Made by a program: the position numbers and the translations under genes | Shown: positions 36,601 to 47,049 of the stretch, piece by piece | Layout of the letters: each line of letters begins with the position of its first letter | How positions within the stretch are numbered: the stretch's first letter is position 1 | Source: Stenopsyche tienmushanensis | Taxonomy: Eukaryota > Arthropoda > Insecta > Trichoptera > Stenopsychidae | Direction of reading: 5' to 3' | Assembly (NCBI GenBank): GCA_008973525.1 | Contig: WACJ01000251.1 | Coordinates: 372,001 to 436,000, forward strand | DNA: 64,000 nt | The notes under the pieces: generated by a model | The model's input: only the letters and a program-made list of their open reading frames with translations | Database searches by the model: none | What the model was told of the DNA's origin: nothing

Positions 36601-38660
36601 AAACGTCATGAAAATTTGGAATCCATGTATTCGAAAAAATTACTAGCTCTTTGAATTCGAGTTTTCAAAGTTGGGATTCCCAGATGGGATACAACATACA
36701 GAATATTTGGTTCAAATGATCCCTTGTGAATTTATCCGAATAAAATGGAACTCTGCTGAAATTGTTTGTGGACCAATATTCAAAACTATTTTCTAACGAA
36801 ATTGTGCCCATATTGAAAGTTATTGAAAAAAAAAACTAGCAATAACTGTTTTTTTGTTCGTAAAATAGTGTTATACGTGCATAACGAATATGAGCGTGTA
36901 TTCAACATTGCTCGTCTTATTAATGAACAACGTCTTATTATTGACGATACAAATATTCAAGATAAGAAGAATTTGTAATGTCATATCATGTTTTTATTTA
37001 AAAAAAAAAATACTTACATTTTAATCCTAAATGGAATCTTATTTGCATGGATGCTAGCCATATTTGAGCTCTTATGTTCGGCCTACAACAAAAAAATTGC
37101 ATTGAAATTTTGGAGACTATTTATATAATATATGCTAATATAATCAAATGAAACGTTTGTATTTTTAGAAAGTATATTCGCCTTTGACACTGATGATGGC
37201 GTTGAGTCTTGTAATGAATTTGGAGCATGCTTACAAGTTGAATATCTATACTTTTAAGTGAGTTTTTTATATCAAAAAAATCTAATTTAATACCCCTATG
37301 AGATTCAATACAGATATTTATGTTGTATAAGCCACTGTTGCATTGAAATGAAGTTAAATCTGCAATCAATACTTTTTATTCCCCTCTATAAAAACATAAA
37401 TTAAGAATGCTTTGCAACGACCACTGTGACTCAAATCTTGACCTGAACAAGTATATGCTTTTTTCTGGCCACTCACTGCTTACAGCTGATTCTGGTCATG
37501 GACTTTCTCTCCAATCAAACAAACTGCAATTAATCACGAAAAAAGTGGAAGAACCCCATTTGCGTGCATGCATCTTAGTGCCTTTATTTATTCAAGCCGT
37601 ATTTTCTTCCATTTGTCCATGAGGTTATGCATTTCATTGATCTTATAGGGCTTCCGGTAAAAGTCATGCTTAGTATATGGTTAAATGAAACTTCCTTATA
37701 CAATTATACATTAAAAATTTTAAAAATATAACATACTCTAGAATTAGACTGTATAAGTATATATTTTTATTATAACAACATATAAAAAATTATGAACAAA
37801 TTTTTGGCACATATTTTTCCATGACATTCATTATTTGCTTTGCTCAAAAAACGTCAATTATTTTATGATATACCAAATATTTGCCGCCAAAAGAGGTGCC
37901 CATCAATAAATAATTTTGCATGACAAGATAATTTTTATAAAAACAAATTTAAATTCTTCATAGATCCATTTAGCGTTTACGTAACTTAAAACAAGTAATA
38001 CATTCGCTTCAAATTATACAACCGCAAAACTCTCCAACATATTTGATATTTGATGTGGACGGTTGCGAATGTTTAAAAACCACAACGAATTTAAATTCCC
38101 ACCAAGTACCGAAATATAAATAGAAAATTTCATGTGGTCAAACTCAAAATCCGATATCACAAAATCGATATAAATAAACTGAAAACGATTGACACGTTTT
38201 GCGTGTATTTCTCGAGGCTTGAATTGCTTATGCAAGTGACATTAGCAGTATTTTTTTGTGAATTTTTTTCACCTCACAGAATTTCAATAATTATAACCAC
38301 ACAAGGTACCCAAGCGATAAAATTCTATTTATATGAAAGTCTTTATATACGTAAGCAATGTCTGTCTAGCACGCGATCTTTTTGGTCTCGAAGGTAATAC
38401 GATATTTGTTACGTTTGTTCCATTTCATATAATTCAGAAGAAGAGCCTCTTTTATTAAATTTAATTTTTAAACTTAAATTCACAAAAACATTTTTTCCGT
38501 TAAAAAAATCGACTAGGAACATGTTCTAAAGATGATGTGAGGTGCGTTCAATAATGTTTCCACCTCGTTATGAAAGAAAATAATACGAGGAATGGAGCAT
38601 ATCTAGATATGTACATTCTTACATACACAACCTCATACCAAAAAGACGTGGTCTTGTATG
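36601..38660. other. AT-rich region, no gene recognised
   Basis: No gene or bounded repeat supported. A 71-codon plus-strand frame (37,407-37,622) has somewhat balanced composition but no motif I recognise. Confidence 0.5.
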
Positions 38661-38667
38661 CTATCAA

Positions 38668-38804
38668 CAGTGATTATTTATAATTGACTCTGACTCGAAT
38701 TGAAGATTGTTTTACGCTGATAGAAGCTGACAAAAAGTAATCAATGTAAAGCGATTATGCATCAACGACTTCATCGATTTTTAATTTGCTCACTCCTCAA
38801 AAGG
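38668..38804. mobile_element. TTAA family fragment, right end only (copy E)
   Basis: It matches the right-hand part of copy A (about 10,085-10,222) over ~135 bp: AATTGACTCTG-CTCGAATTGA, GAAGATTGT-TTACGCTGAT, GAAGCTGAC and AACGACTTCATCGA, then TTTGCTCACTCCTCAAAAGG and TTAA at 38,805-38,808. The left part is missing. It shows that the extra segment of long-form copy A is a genuine family component. Confidence 0.65.
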
Positions 38805-38808
38805 TTAA

Positions 38809-39496
38809 CAATGAAGTATAAATAAAGGATTAATGCTGAAAATTATCGCTCATCAAAGTCTATACTAGCTCTATGTGATTATTTCTTATTACAATATATG
38901 TTTAAAAAAATATGAAGGCGCTTTTTTAAAAATAATTTATTTTGCTATTATTAAAAGATCCTCATATATATATTTTGGTAATAATCCGGTTATTTCAAGA
39001 ATCTGCGCGTTTTTATTGAACATCAACTCAAAAATTACTATTTAAAATCTTGCTATAAGATGTAAAAAATTCAATACCAAATTACACCTTCAACAATGCT
39101 ATTTTTTATGCTGGAATTGAAAAAAAATCGTTTCTAAAACCAAGCATTGTGAAAGAAAAGTAGATTTAGTTTGAAACTTTTCTCGCGTTACTATATTTTC
39201 TAGATATTCGCTCAAATGACTTTTAGCCTTTACAAAGCTTGACAAACGACCAACTACATTTATCAAAAAAACTATAATAATGGTATTGAAGCATATATTG
39301 CTTACAAAAATGCGTCATCTATCGTAAAAGACATTTAAAAAAATAGTTGAGGGATATATAGTCAACGTCAAAAGTTTGGAATCGTCCCTTGATTTTGCTT
39401 CGCATATTATATTTAAGAATTAATTTATCACCTCAATAATACGCCAATGAGACATTTTCCCTATACATGTTTGCTTCTTGCTTATTTCATTTTTAG
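38809..39496. other. AT-rich spacer, nothing recognised
   Basis: About 690 bp between two fragments of the same TTAA family; no coding or repeat feature is visible. Confidence 0.5.
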
Positions 39497-39830
39497 CCCT
39501 TTGAGTAGTGAGGTAATGTAAAATCATAATTTAAACGCTATATTTACTTATCCGCTACTTATCATCCGTACAAATCCACTTATCTGTCAGGATCGTCGCA
39601 GTGTGTATGAAACTTGTACATAAATAAATAAACACTGTCGAAAGCACACAATATTCGGTAATTTCTTTGTGTAAACATAAACAATACACTTGAAATCGAT
39701 TCGTTATATCATTCATATATCATTATTAGTCGATAAATTTGGGTTAACGATCTATACAATCGTATGATGTACGTAAGATACTCTCTCCGTCTCTGTTTCT
39801 CTCCAAACTCAACGTGCAAGAATGATCTTT
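39497..39830 (-). mobile_element. TTAA family MITE (copy F)
   Basis: Reverse-oriented relative of 13,307-13,650. The left terminus is CCCTTTGAGTAGTGAGG, with TTAG instead of TTAA at 39,493-39,496, so one target base has mutated. Shared blocks follow: ACAAATCCACTTATCTGTCA, GTGTGTATGAAACTTGTA, AGCACACAATATTCGGTAAT, TACACTTGAAATCGATTCG and CGATAAATTTGGGTTAACG. It decays beyond about 39,830 before the other terminus. Confidence 0.7.
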
Positions 39831-41978
39831 ATATGATAATTTATAACAAATAGGATAAAAGCTTTACATAAAATTAACTTTTTCTATGAGCTAAAGCATA
39901 ATGATTTGACCAAGGTTTCTTAAGAACCTTAAGACGTAGAAGATTTAAAATGCACCAGGATAATACACGTGGAAAGATGCAATATGCGGATGACTTATTT
40001 TAATTCGATGTTTGAAAGACGTCGTTGTACGACATAATAATATAAGTTGATATGGACTTGGAAAAAATATTCTAAAGACATCTGAAGATGTTTTCAGCAA
40101 GCCTTTTTAATCCGGATTAACGAGAATAGCGGAGAGCGTTACCCTCCAATTGGTCAGCTATATCGAGAGCCTACTTTATATAGCTTTCTATCCGCCAATC
40201 GCCATCAATACTCAATGTAAATCCTCTTAGGAACATCCAAATAGACAGTGGTGCATTTAGATTTTCGTATGCCCCGAGCGCGCCGAATTTAGACGGCCCT
40301 CGATGTGTGCATTTTATTTCAATCGAATGCATAATTTTGCAATTCTGTTAGGATCAGATTATAAAAATGTAGCAGACGTGCACTTGAAAAATATATCCAA
40401 CCGTAAGGGCGAAGATCGAAGTGCTCGAATATCCCGAAAAATATCAATCCAATCGTGAATTGGTAGTATTAATTACCAATGTGGAGCTATGGCCGAAAGC
40501 ATAAAAATAACACAGGATCAGATTGTATAAACGAGACTATATATATCGTGTCAAAATTCTGCATTACATCATAATATTTACAAATTTTTTATCATCAAAT
40601 CGGCAATATTTCCGGTTATTAAACGTTTATGATCGATCAGTTGAACGCCGAGGGAAAGCTTATTGCTGTTGATTGACATCATTGGTATTATATGTACTGA
40701 AATTTGCATGGTAGAGTGTTGACAAAGAGTGAGGTGCTGCGGCACAAACAATCCGTTATATGCGCTCAGATACAAACAAACAGTAGAGCAAACAAAACCA
40801 TGAAATATGCATCGAATATTCGGTTGAATGCATTCTGGAAGAGACGACGTTTATTTTTGTAGAACACTACAATTTTGAGAACACCAGTGCTTCCTCTCTA
40901 AAACTGTCTGTCTGCTCTTTTTCATTTTGTGCTTTCCTCGACTTCCGTTACACCACGCCGCTCATACAACAACTGCCAGAACAAATACACACCACAATCT
41001 CGCCATCATCATCCATTATCCTAAACGATCCTTAGAACTATGTCAAATGAAATGTTTTTTTATGATTAATGGATGCGCGTTTGAAAACCTAAGCATATTT
41101 AATGTCATGGGCGACATATTTATAAAACAAATCCAGCACTTATGAGATTTATGTATTTTTCTCTAAGTTAAACGATGGCTGAATTTGAAATCTATGTTCT
41201 TTCAATGATTAATTATCATCAAAGTCAAATAACAACCACCTAAAATAATAATAACAATATTTTAAAGCGACTTTCTATATTTTTATATTATATCAAGACG
41301 CTTCCCCACCCAATCGCTACACCTGATTTGTTGTTCCAAAATAAGCATATTTATTTTCATTTAATTAATATTAATATTGTGCGTTTATAAATATTGCACA
41401 CACTTTAAATTTGCTAATGTTTTTCGAGAAACTCAGTAGTTAAAAGCCGGGAAAGCAAAAGGATAGTTTCATATTCGACTATTTTGAAAATATTATTTTG
41501 AACTTACCAGATAATCAGCTCTAGATCTCAATATTAAAAGAAATATAATATACAGATTATACTCAAATAATGAATACATTTTAAAGTACTAGAAGAAGGC
41601 AAAAAACAGAAAGAAGTCTATCCACAAATAAATACAACAAAAAAAATATGCGAGTATTCTCGCGCGGTGGAAGTGAAATTTCGAAGCTCCTAGGAAAAAT
41701 GTGTGTTCATTGCCTTTTTTACATTTGTTGAGGTTTTTTTTAATTTTTGCTCTTTGCCAATATTTTCTTCTTCTTTTCAAGATACGTTTTGGCACTTTTC
41801 TTAGCGGTTTGTTCACTTTCTTCCGTTCTCTAAAGACTCGCACTGTCTGTACTTGTCTTTTTTTTCCATTTCATTTTTCTAAAAGCTAAAAGAGCTATGT
41901 TTATGTACTATATAAAAATTTCTACTACTTTCTTTGTGTTATATTTGTATATATACACGCATAACGTGTTTATGTATG
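39831..41978. other. AT-rich region, no gene recognised
   Basis: No supported gene. Frames at 41,589-41,889 on both strands fall in a T-rich/A-rich low-complexity tract (Lys/Arg-rich on one strand, Phe/Leu-rich on the other) and are artefacts. Confidence 0.55.
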
Positions 41979-41980
41979 TA

Positions 41981-42900
41981 CGAGGCATATCCCGAAAGTA
42001 AGTGTACTGTGACAATAACGACATTGTGGATTTTTGTTTTTTAAAGGTTGGCCATACTGAATGGTAAAAGGGGATCTCCTAACAAAGTGAACATAGCAGG
42101 AATACGGTAGTACATAAATTCACGTTATAGTGTCCAATTGCGTGAAAGATATCGGTAGGAAATCCCGCCAAGTACGAGCGAGTCAATAGCGCCCGCGAGT
42201 TTCTTGCGCGACTTGAATTGGAAGGTGAGGATTTTCTGACCTCTATTATGATGGCTCATTACACGTCTGAGTCAAAATGATAGTCGTCACAGTAGTGTCA
42301 CACCAATTCTCCATCTGCCAAACAAATCAAAATCACAATTTCGGCCAAAAAAATCATGACCTCAGTATTTTGAGATCGAAAAGGCATCACTTTGATCGAA
42401 TTTCTGCCTCAGGGAGAGATCATTAATGCACAATGATATTGTGAGACCCTAAAAAACTCAAAAGAAGCGTTCAAAATAAAAGGATGGTTATGCTGACGAG
42501 AGGAGTATGCTTGTTGCACGACAACGCCCGTCTTAACACAGCCTTAGCCACCAAGGCACTCTTGGACTTAAATGGTTGGGATGTTTTGAACCACCCCCCG
42601 TATTCCCTTGATTTTAGATTATCATCTTTTCCCATCCTTGAAAGAATACATTAAATTTTCAACCGACGATCAGATGCAGAAAGAGGTTCTGAAGTGAGGG
42701 AAGGAGCTGACGGGAGGGTTCTTCGAAGAGGGCATAAAGAAGCTTGTGCCACGGCTCCTCAGACGCATTGAACGGGATGACGATTATGTTGAAAAATATT
42801 TAACAAGTGTATCAACATTATTCTGTATTTTATTTTTAAATACACTTTTTCTAAAAAATAAATGCAAAATTCAGTACACTTACTTTCGGGATATACTTCG
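41981..42900 (+). mobile_element. mariner element, internally shortened (copy 2)
   Basis: Terminal inverted repeats of ~28 bp share the core ATCCCGAAAGTAAGTGTACT; the outermost bases differ slightly (CGAGGC against CGAAGT). TA flanks lie at 41,979-41,980 and 42,901-42,902. It is 920 bp and closely related to copy 1 at 4.9-5.7 kb, with shared stretches such as GGAAATCCCGCCAAGT outside and inside the coding part. Coding sense is plus. A pogo/Tigger element begins two bases after the right TA. Confidence 0.9.
42180..42800 (+). pseudogene. mariner transposase remnant (inside copy 2)
   Basis: Motifs across frames: AHYTSESK, GITLIEFLP-like, RGVCLLHDNAR (second catalytic Asp, near 42,515), TPYS-like, then DYHLFPSLKEY (third Asp, near 42,617), and a C-terminus PRLLRRIERDDDYVEKY near 42,750-42,800. 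As in copy 1, the TGDE-type first aspartate segment and most of the N-terminal half are missing, and there are stops and frameshifts. Confidence 0.8.
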
Positions 42901-42914
42901 TATACAGTGGAACC

Positions 42915-43105
42915 TCGATAAACCGTTCCCGCATAATACGTTTTCCCGGATGGACCGTTCATTTTTTATAGTCCCGTCAAACTCCCATAAGAACAACGTT
43001 AAATAATCCCGCATTGACCGTTCCCCGATTTACCGATTTCCTCGATAAACCGTTTAAATATTTTGGTCCCGTCACAAATATTATCCCGATTGACCGTTTT
43101 TATTG
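42915..43105. promoter_or_regulatory. left subterminal repeat array of the pogo/Tigger element (probable transposase-binding sites)
   Basis: At least five imperfect copies of an ACCGTT-type motif lie within ~190 bp of the left end: AAACCGTTCCCGC, GGATGGACCGTTC, CGCATTGACCGTTCCCCG, GATAAACCGTTT and CCGATTGACCGTTTTT. The right end holds two more (CGCATTAACCGTTTCCCGC and CAATTACCGTTTTC, near 43,952-43,983). Subterminal repeats of this kind bind the HTH domain in pogo-like elements; binding here is inferred. Confidence 0.6.
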
Positions 43106-43565
43106 CATATTTCTCCGTATCTCGGCAAGCAAGTTTTAAGTAAGGATTTAGGATAATTTTTGAAGAATTATTTTAATGATTTCGAAATCGTCTGTTGTGT
43201 GCTATTGTCGCTTAAGTGCTGGGAATCCCGGTGATTAGTCCCAAAGTTTTGGATAATAGGTTTACCTTATCTACGCTATTGTCGATTATTCGGAGATCGT
43301 CACTTAAAGAGGGAAAACCTATCGTCTTTTGTTTGACTGATTTGACGAACATCGCTGTCCAACATTCCTTAGTATCGAGGTTGGGAATTTCCCAATCCGT
43401 TTTATCTCTACGTTACAATGCAAATGTTGAATTGTTTAAAATTCATGGTAATAATGATTCCTGTACATACAAACTTTTTAGTCGCGTAGCTGAATTTGTA
43501 CAAGTCAGTTGCGTTAAATATTGCCTCACATCTCGTATCGAATTTTTTTCCAAATTGAAACTAAA

Positions 43566-43865
43566 ATGTCGCCACCCACGAAGAAAACTAGAACTCTAGC
43601 TGAGAAGCTGAAAATAATTCAAGACGTCGAAAACAATCCAGGAGAAAAACGAATTGACATAGCAAAACGTCTGGGACTAGCACCATCAACTCTAAACACG
43701 ATTGTTGCTATGAAGAGTAACATTCGCAAAACAATTGAAATCTATTCCAAGGAAATAGATGAATCCGCTCTTAGAAAAGTACGCGAGTTTGAGGCGTCTT
43801 TGTTCCAATTAAAGTGCCAAACAACAAAGAAGCAAACAAACATAAAGGAGTTTTTTAAAAAATAA
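43566..43865 (+). CDS. 99-aa pogo-derived protein: psq/CENP-B-type HTH plus C-terminal PIP box, no DDE domain
   Basis: From ATG 43,566 the protein begins MSPPTKKTRTLAEKLK. Residues ~9-55 form a psq/CENP-B N-terminal helix-turn-helix of the pogo type: LAEKLKIIQDVEN, then KRIDIAKRLGLAPSTLNTI as the turn and recognition helices. It then passes within about 30 residues to the C-terminus, KKQTNIKEFFKK, which carries a canonical PIP box (Q-x-x-I-x-x-F-F, residues 90-97, coordinates 43,833-43,856). Pogo transposase is known to have a C-terminal PCNA-binding motif, so this looks like the N-terminus joined to the C-terminus with the second HTH and whole DDE domain deleted. The frame opens upstream to 43,521, but the ATG at 43,566 matches the usual family start. 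It has no stops or frameshifts, unlike every other transposase in the window. It could bind element ends and PCNA without catalysis; expression is unknown. Confidence 0.85.
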   Translation: MSPPTKKTRTLAEKLKIIQDVENNPGEKRIDIAKRLGLAPSTLNTIVAMKSNIRKTIEIYSKEIDESALRKVREFEASLFQLKCQTTKKQTNIKEFFKK

Positions 43866-44027
43866 ATTTTATATACAATATATACAAGTAACTAATAAAT
43901 AAATGTTTTTTTAAGATTTTAGTTGTTTTTTATTATTATTTGAAGCTTTCCCGCATTAACCGTTTCCCGCAATTACCGTTTTCTTTTCAGGGTCCCTTGG
44001 AAAACGTAAAATCGAGGTTTCACTGTA

Positions 44028-44739
44028 TATGGATATTGCACACCAATATTTCAGAAATTGCGTTGAAAATTAAAATCTTGATTTATATTTATTTAACCAT
44101 GTTTAGAACTTGAATAATTACTAAATATTAATTTAATTTTTCTGAATATCTGATAGCTCCAAAATCATTTAAACCCAAAAAACCCTGTTTTTTCTAATAA
44201 ATTCGCTGAAAGGAAAATTATAATATTTTTTTAAATAAAATTCTGAAAATATACATGATTTTGAGCTGTATATTATCAAAACCGCGTAAATAAAGGCTCA
44301 AGTGCACTGAGCGTACATACAAAAATGGTAATGTTTCCTTGTATAACACATGTGCTTTAAAAAAGTGTATATCTCAATGCGTATGAAAGTTGTAATGTTA
44401 TACACCTACTTCAATGAACCGATGGACATATATTTTAAAAATTAACTTTGCCCGATTTTATTAATATTTATACTAATCAATAATGTAGATCGATAGATTA
44501 TTCACTAGGTGCTATTTATGAGCGCATTGTGTAAACTATTTTTACTTTTCATCATCCCACGGGATCTTGCGTAAGCCGTCACAAATGTTATTGATTTGTG
44601 GACGAAGCAGAGAACAGTAATAAATGAAACGAAATTGAAATCGACATTCTTACACAATTACGACGTATTACATTTCGAATGAGCCGATATTGGCTCTAAA
44701 AATAAATTTACACATTTTAATTTCAATATGTTTAAAACA
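44028..44739. other. AT-rich spacer, nothing recognised
   Basis: No coding or bounded repeat is visible between the pogo/Tigger element and the next mariner remnant. Confidence 0.5.
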
Positions 44740-45070
44740 AATTAGGCCTTCCTCTTATATCGCCCTTCGAGTTAAATCATTTCCTTACTAATGTGATTTT
44801 GGAGATTGCTGAAGCGATGATAATCTGATGGTATCAGGTCAGAAGGACGTGGCAAATGTGTGATAATTTTTCATTGTCTTGCTGAATGAGCCTGGCAGTG
44901 TCGTGATAAAAATGGTACCTTTGCTGTTGGCCAGTGCTTTATCTTTCCTTTAGTGGATTGTATTAATCGATCCGGTTGCTGACAGTACAAGTCCTTTTTT
45001 ATGGGGTTGTTGACTCATAATAGATGAGTTCATCCATATCCCCCCACATAATCTTCCTCGAATAAATTTT
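44740..45070 (-). pseudogene. mariner transposase remnant (different lineage)
   Basis: The minus strand reads, in changing frames: CGDMDELIYYES (like the W-D-x-x-G-V-I-YYE motif after the first Asp), then a T(C)V-S-N-R-I-like stretch, HDTARLIQQDNEK (second catalytic Asp, 44,900-44,902), and DLIPSDYHRFSNLQNHI (third Asp, 44,823-44,825). The spacing between the last two Asp codons is ~26 codons, shorter than the normal 34, so some sequence has been lost. No terminal repeats were found. It ends about 80 bp before the next mariner. Confidence 0.75.
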
Positions 45071-45244
45071 AGCCATTAGCTGTAGAGATGGTATCAAATT
45101 TCAGGTTAACTCATTGTCTATGACAATATTCGTTTGTGTTTTAAAATAAATACGCGGGTCGTCCAAAAAGTAAGGTTACAAATTTGTGTAGAATCGAAAA
45201 ATGCTTGTATTTAATTGAAATTCACATGATAGTTCACAAATATA

Positions 45245-46920
45245 TTAAACTATTTTCAAGTGATCGCCGTCGAGATCGAGACATTTCTGTAGTCGGTGCA
45301 TCAGCCTGCCACCAATTCTTTTTGGATTCTGGGTGACACACTCACGTCTCATCCCCCGTTACAATAAAGTCCAGAAAAGCTTCTCACTCTTGTGCAAAAC
45401 GATACAAAAATTCAAGCGCGGTGGTCACACGATTTTGACGGTGCTCCGGTGTGAGTATTCTGGGCATCCATCTCACACACAACATCTTGTACACTTAAAC
45501 CTTTTTTAGTGCGGTAAAAGCGTTCTGCAGAAAATCGCACAAAAAGAAATTGCACAAAAAAGTTATGACTTACATAGAAAAAGTGAAGATGCGTTCAATG
45601 GATTTTAAAAACCGCATAACTTTGAAACAGCTATATAAAATATATCCAAAATCGCATAAAAAAAGTTGATAAAAAACAGGAAAACAATAAGGCAATTAAA
45701 AAATAAAATTTTTGAAAACATTTAAAGGATGTCTTGCAACATTGGTAAAATTTTACGTTAATTTTTTTTTAGTCTGACATCTGGCATCTCAAATGCCAGA
45801 CCAGACATTTACTAGAGAAATACTAATTATTTTAATTACAAACTATCATCACTTTATGATAATTTTCTTTGCGATTTTCGATATGACTCAAAATCGCTCT
45901 CTTTTTTGGAAGAAATAGTATACTCAGTTTCAATGTCATCATTGTTCTGTATAGATTTTATCTTTCCAATATATATAATTCATAATTAGTAAAGATATCA
46001 CTACAGTCCCTAACTAAAAAAAAATCATAAAATGGCGATTGTTTACAAAAAAATTCAATTAAGTCATTTTTTGGTCAGTTTTAATTTTTTTATATAGTTA
46101 AAAAATAAATCTTGACATAAATCTGGTAGGAATGATAGAGGGTTATATAGAAAATATTCGGACCCAGTTTGAAGTAAATAAATTAATTAAAACTTGAGAT
46201 ATGATGTCAACCGTGTTAAAAAAAGTAGTTTTGAGAAAAACGTGTAAAAGATTTCATTATTATAGGACCGACCAAGTTACTGCGTCACTAAACTAGCAGT
46301 TAAAATTTTGAAAATTCCTTTGGAGAATGTATTTTTAAAAGTCGAAACATTGGAAAATGCAAAAAAAAAACTAAAACAATTTTTTCAATAATCTAAACCA
46401 GAAAAAAGGGCGTGCTCGTAATTCAGCAATAGCAGATGCAATATGGTTTACACAGTCCCAAATTATTTTTTTCCCAAATTTCGATTAACGTTGATGATTT
46501 ATTTCCTATTTTATCAAAAATATCTCGATACGTACTCTTTATGAAATTTAAAAAAAGAAAAAAATTATTTAAAAAAATCGCATAACTTTGAAATCGCACA
46601 AAAAGAGGTTTTGAGTGTAACTAAGTTTATCCGACACAATATCACCAAGAAGACTTCAAGAAATATCAGGAAATCTTTCGCAAAGATAGTCAAGCATCAC
46701 ACGGTGGTCATTTCGCACTTGTTCTTTAATCTTTTGCACAAGTTCGTCAGAAATTACTGATGATCTCTCACTTCTTGCCTTATTTTAGTATTATTACGAC
46801 TTTCTCTGAACAACCTAGCCCACTTCCATAACATATGGTCGGCTCATCACATCACTATCATAAACAAACACGAGTTTCAGATGAATGGGAGGTAACGAGA
46901 GCACGCGATGACCTCTCCAT
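45245..46920 (-). pseudogene. mariner transposase remnant, split by an insertion
   Basis: On the minus strand a possible start lies at 46,920 (MERSSRAL). The N-terminal HTH region reads ELVQKIKEQVRNDHRVML, then CERFPDIS and GDIVSDKLSY. Here the frame is broken by the nested element; it resumes at 45,489 with LCVRWMPRILTPEHRQNRV, EFLYRFAQE and the first catalytic motif FIVTGDE. It then jumps within ~20 codons to a C-terminus reading LQKCLDLDGDHLKIV with a stop at 45,245-45,247, so the second and third catalytic aspartates have been deleted. Stops and frameshifts are also present. Confidence 0.82.
45492..46617. mobile_element. 1,126-bp non-coding element nested in mariner copy 3
   Basis: Bounded by TA (45,490-45,491 and 46,618-46,619). 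The left end CACTTAAACCTTTTTTAGTG and the right end, which reverse-complements to CACTCAAAACCTCTTTTTGT, are imperfect inverted repeats. Subterminal motifs AAATCGCACAAAAAG and AATCGCATAACTTTGAAA recur at both sides. Removing the element and one TA restores a continuous mariner frame (SY-K-ML), and the related mariner at 62,828-63,322 reads straight through the same site (TA at 63,155-63,156). TA target and CA-type ends suggest a Tc1/mariner/pogo-superfamily non-autonomous element. It holds no ORF of note. Confidence 0.85.
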
Positions 46921-47049
46921 CGGAAGAATTTACTGTGACTAACCAAAATGGCTGACAAGCACCCGGGATCAAACAAACTGATTTTTGGGATCGAAAAATC
47001 CCCCATCTTCAGAAGACCCTGTAACCTTACTTTCTAGATGACCCTCGTA

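Larger units (their letters stand above)
42905..44025 (+). mobile_element. pogo/Tigger internal-deletion element with intact ends and mini-ORF
   Basis: Ends CAGTGGAACCTCGAT and, at the right on the complementary strand, CAGTGAAACCTCGAT, flanked by TA (42,903-42,904 and 44,026-44,027). These are classic pogo/Tigger termini and target site. The element is 1,121 bp, about half a full-length pogo-type element. Both subterminal regions hold several copies of a CCCG-(A/G)TT(G/T/A)ACCGTTT-like motif. An intact frame lies at 43,566-43,865, followed by AATAAA at 43,894-43,899. It abuts the right end of the mariner at 41,981-42,900. Confidence 0.92.
45153..47047 (-). mobile_element. mariner element (copy 3) interrupted by a nested 1.1-kb element
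   Basis: Terminal inverted repeats CGCGGGTCGTCCAAAAAGTA (left) and, on the complementary strand at the right, CGAGGGTCATCTAGAAAGTA, both followed by AGGTTACA, are flanked by TA at 45,151-45,152 and 47,048-47,049. Total length is 1,895 bp; without the insertion at 45,492-46,617 the mariner is about 770 bp. Coding sense is minus. It belongs to the same lineage as the remnant at 62,828-63,322 and is distinct from copies 1 and 2. Confidence 0.88.

Noticed and set aside
41589..41889. Lys/Arg-rich minus-strand and Phe/Leu-rich plus-strand frames
   Set aside because: They translate the same T-rich low-complexity tract from both strands.
43216..43599. 127-codon frame upstream of the mini-pogo ORF
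   Set aside because: It lies in the leader of the pogo element, overlaps the HTH-encoding frame and shows no transposase motif.
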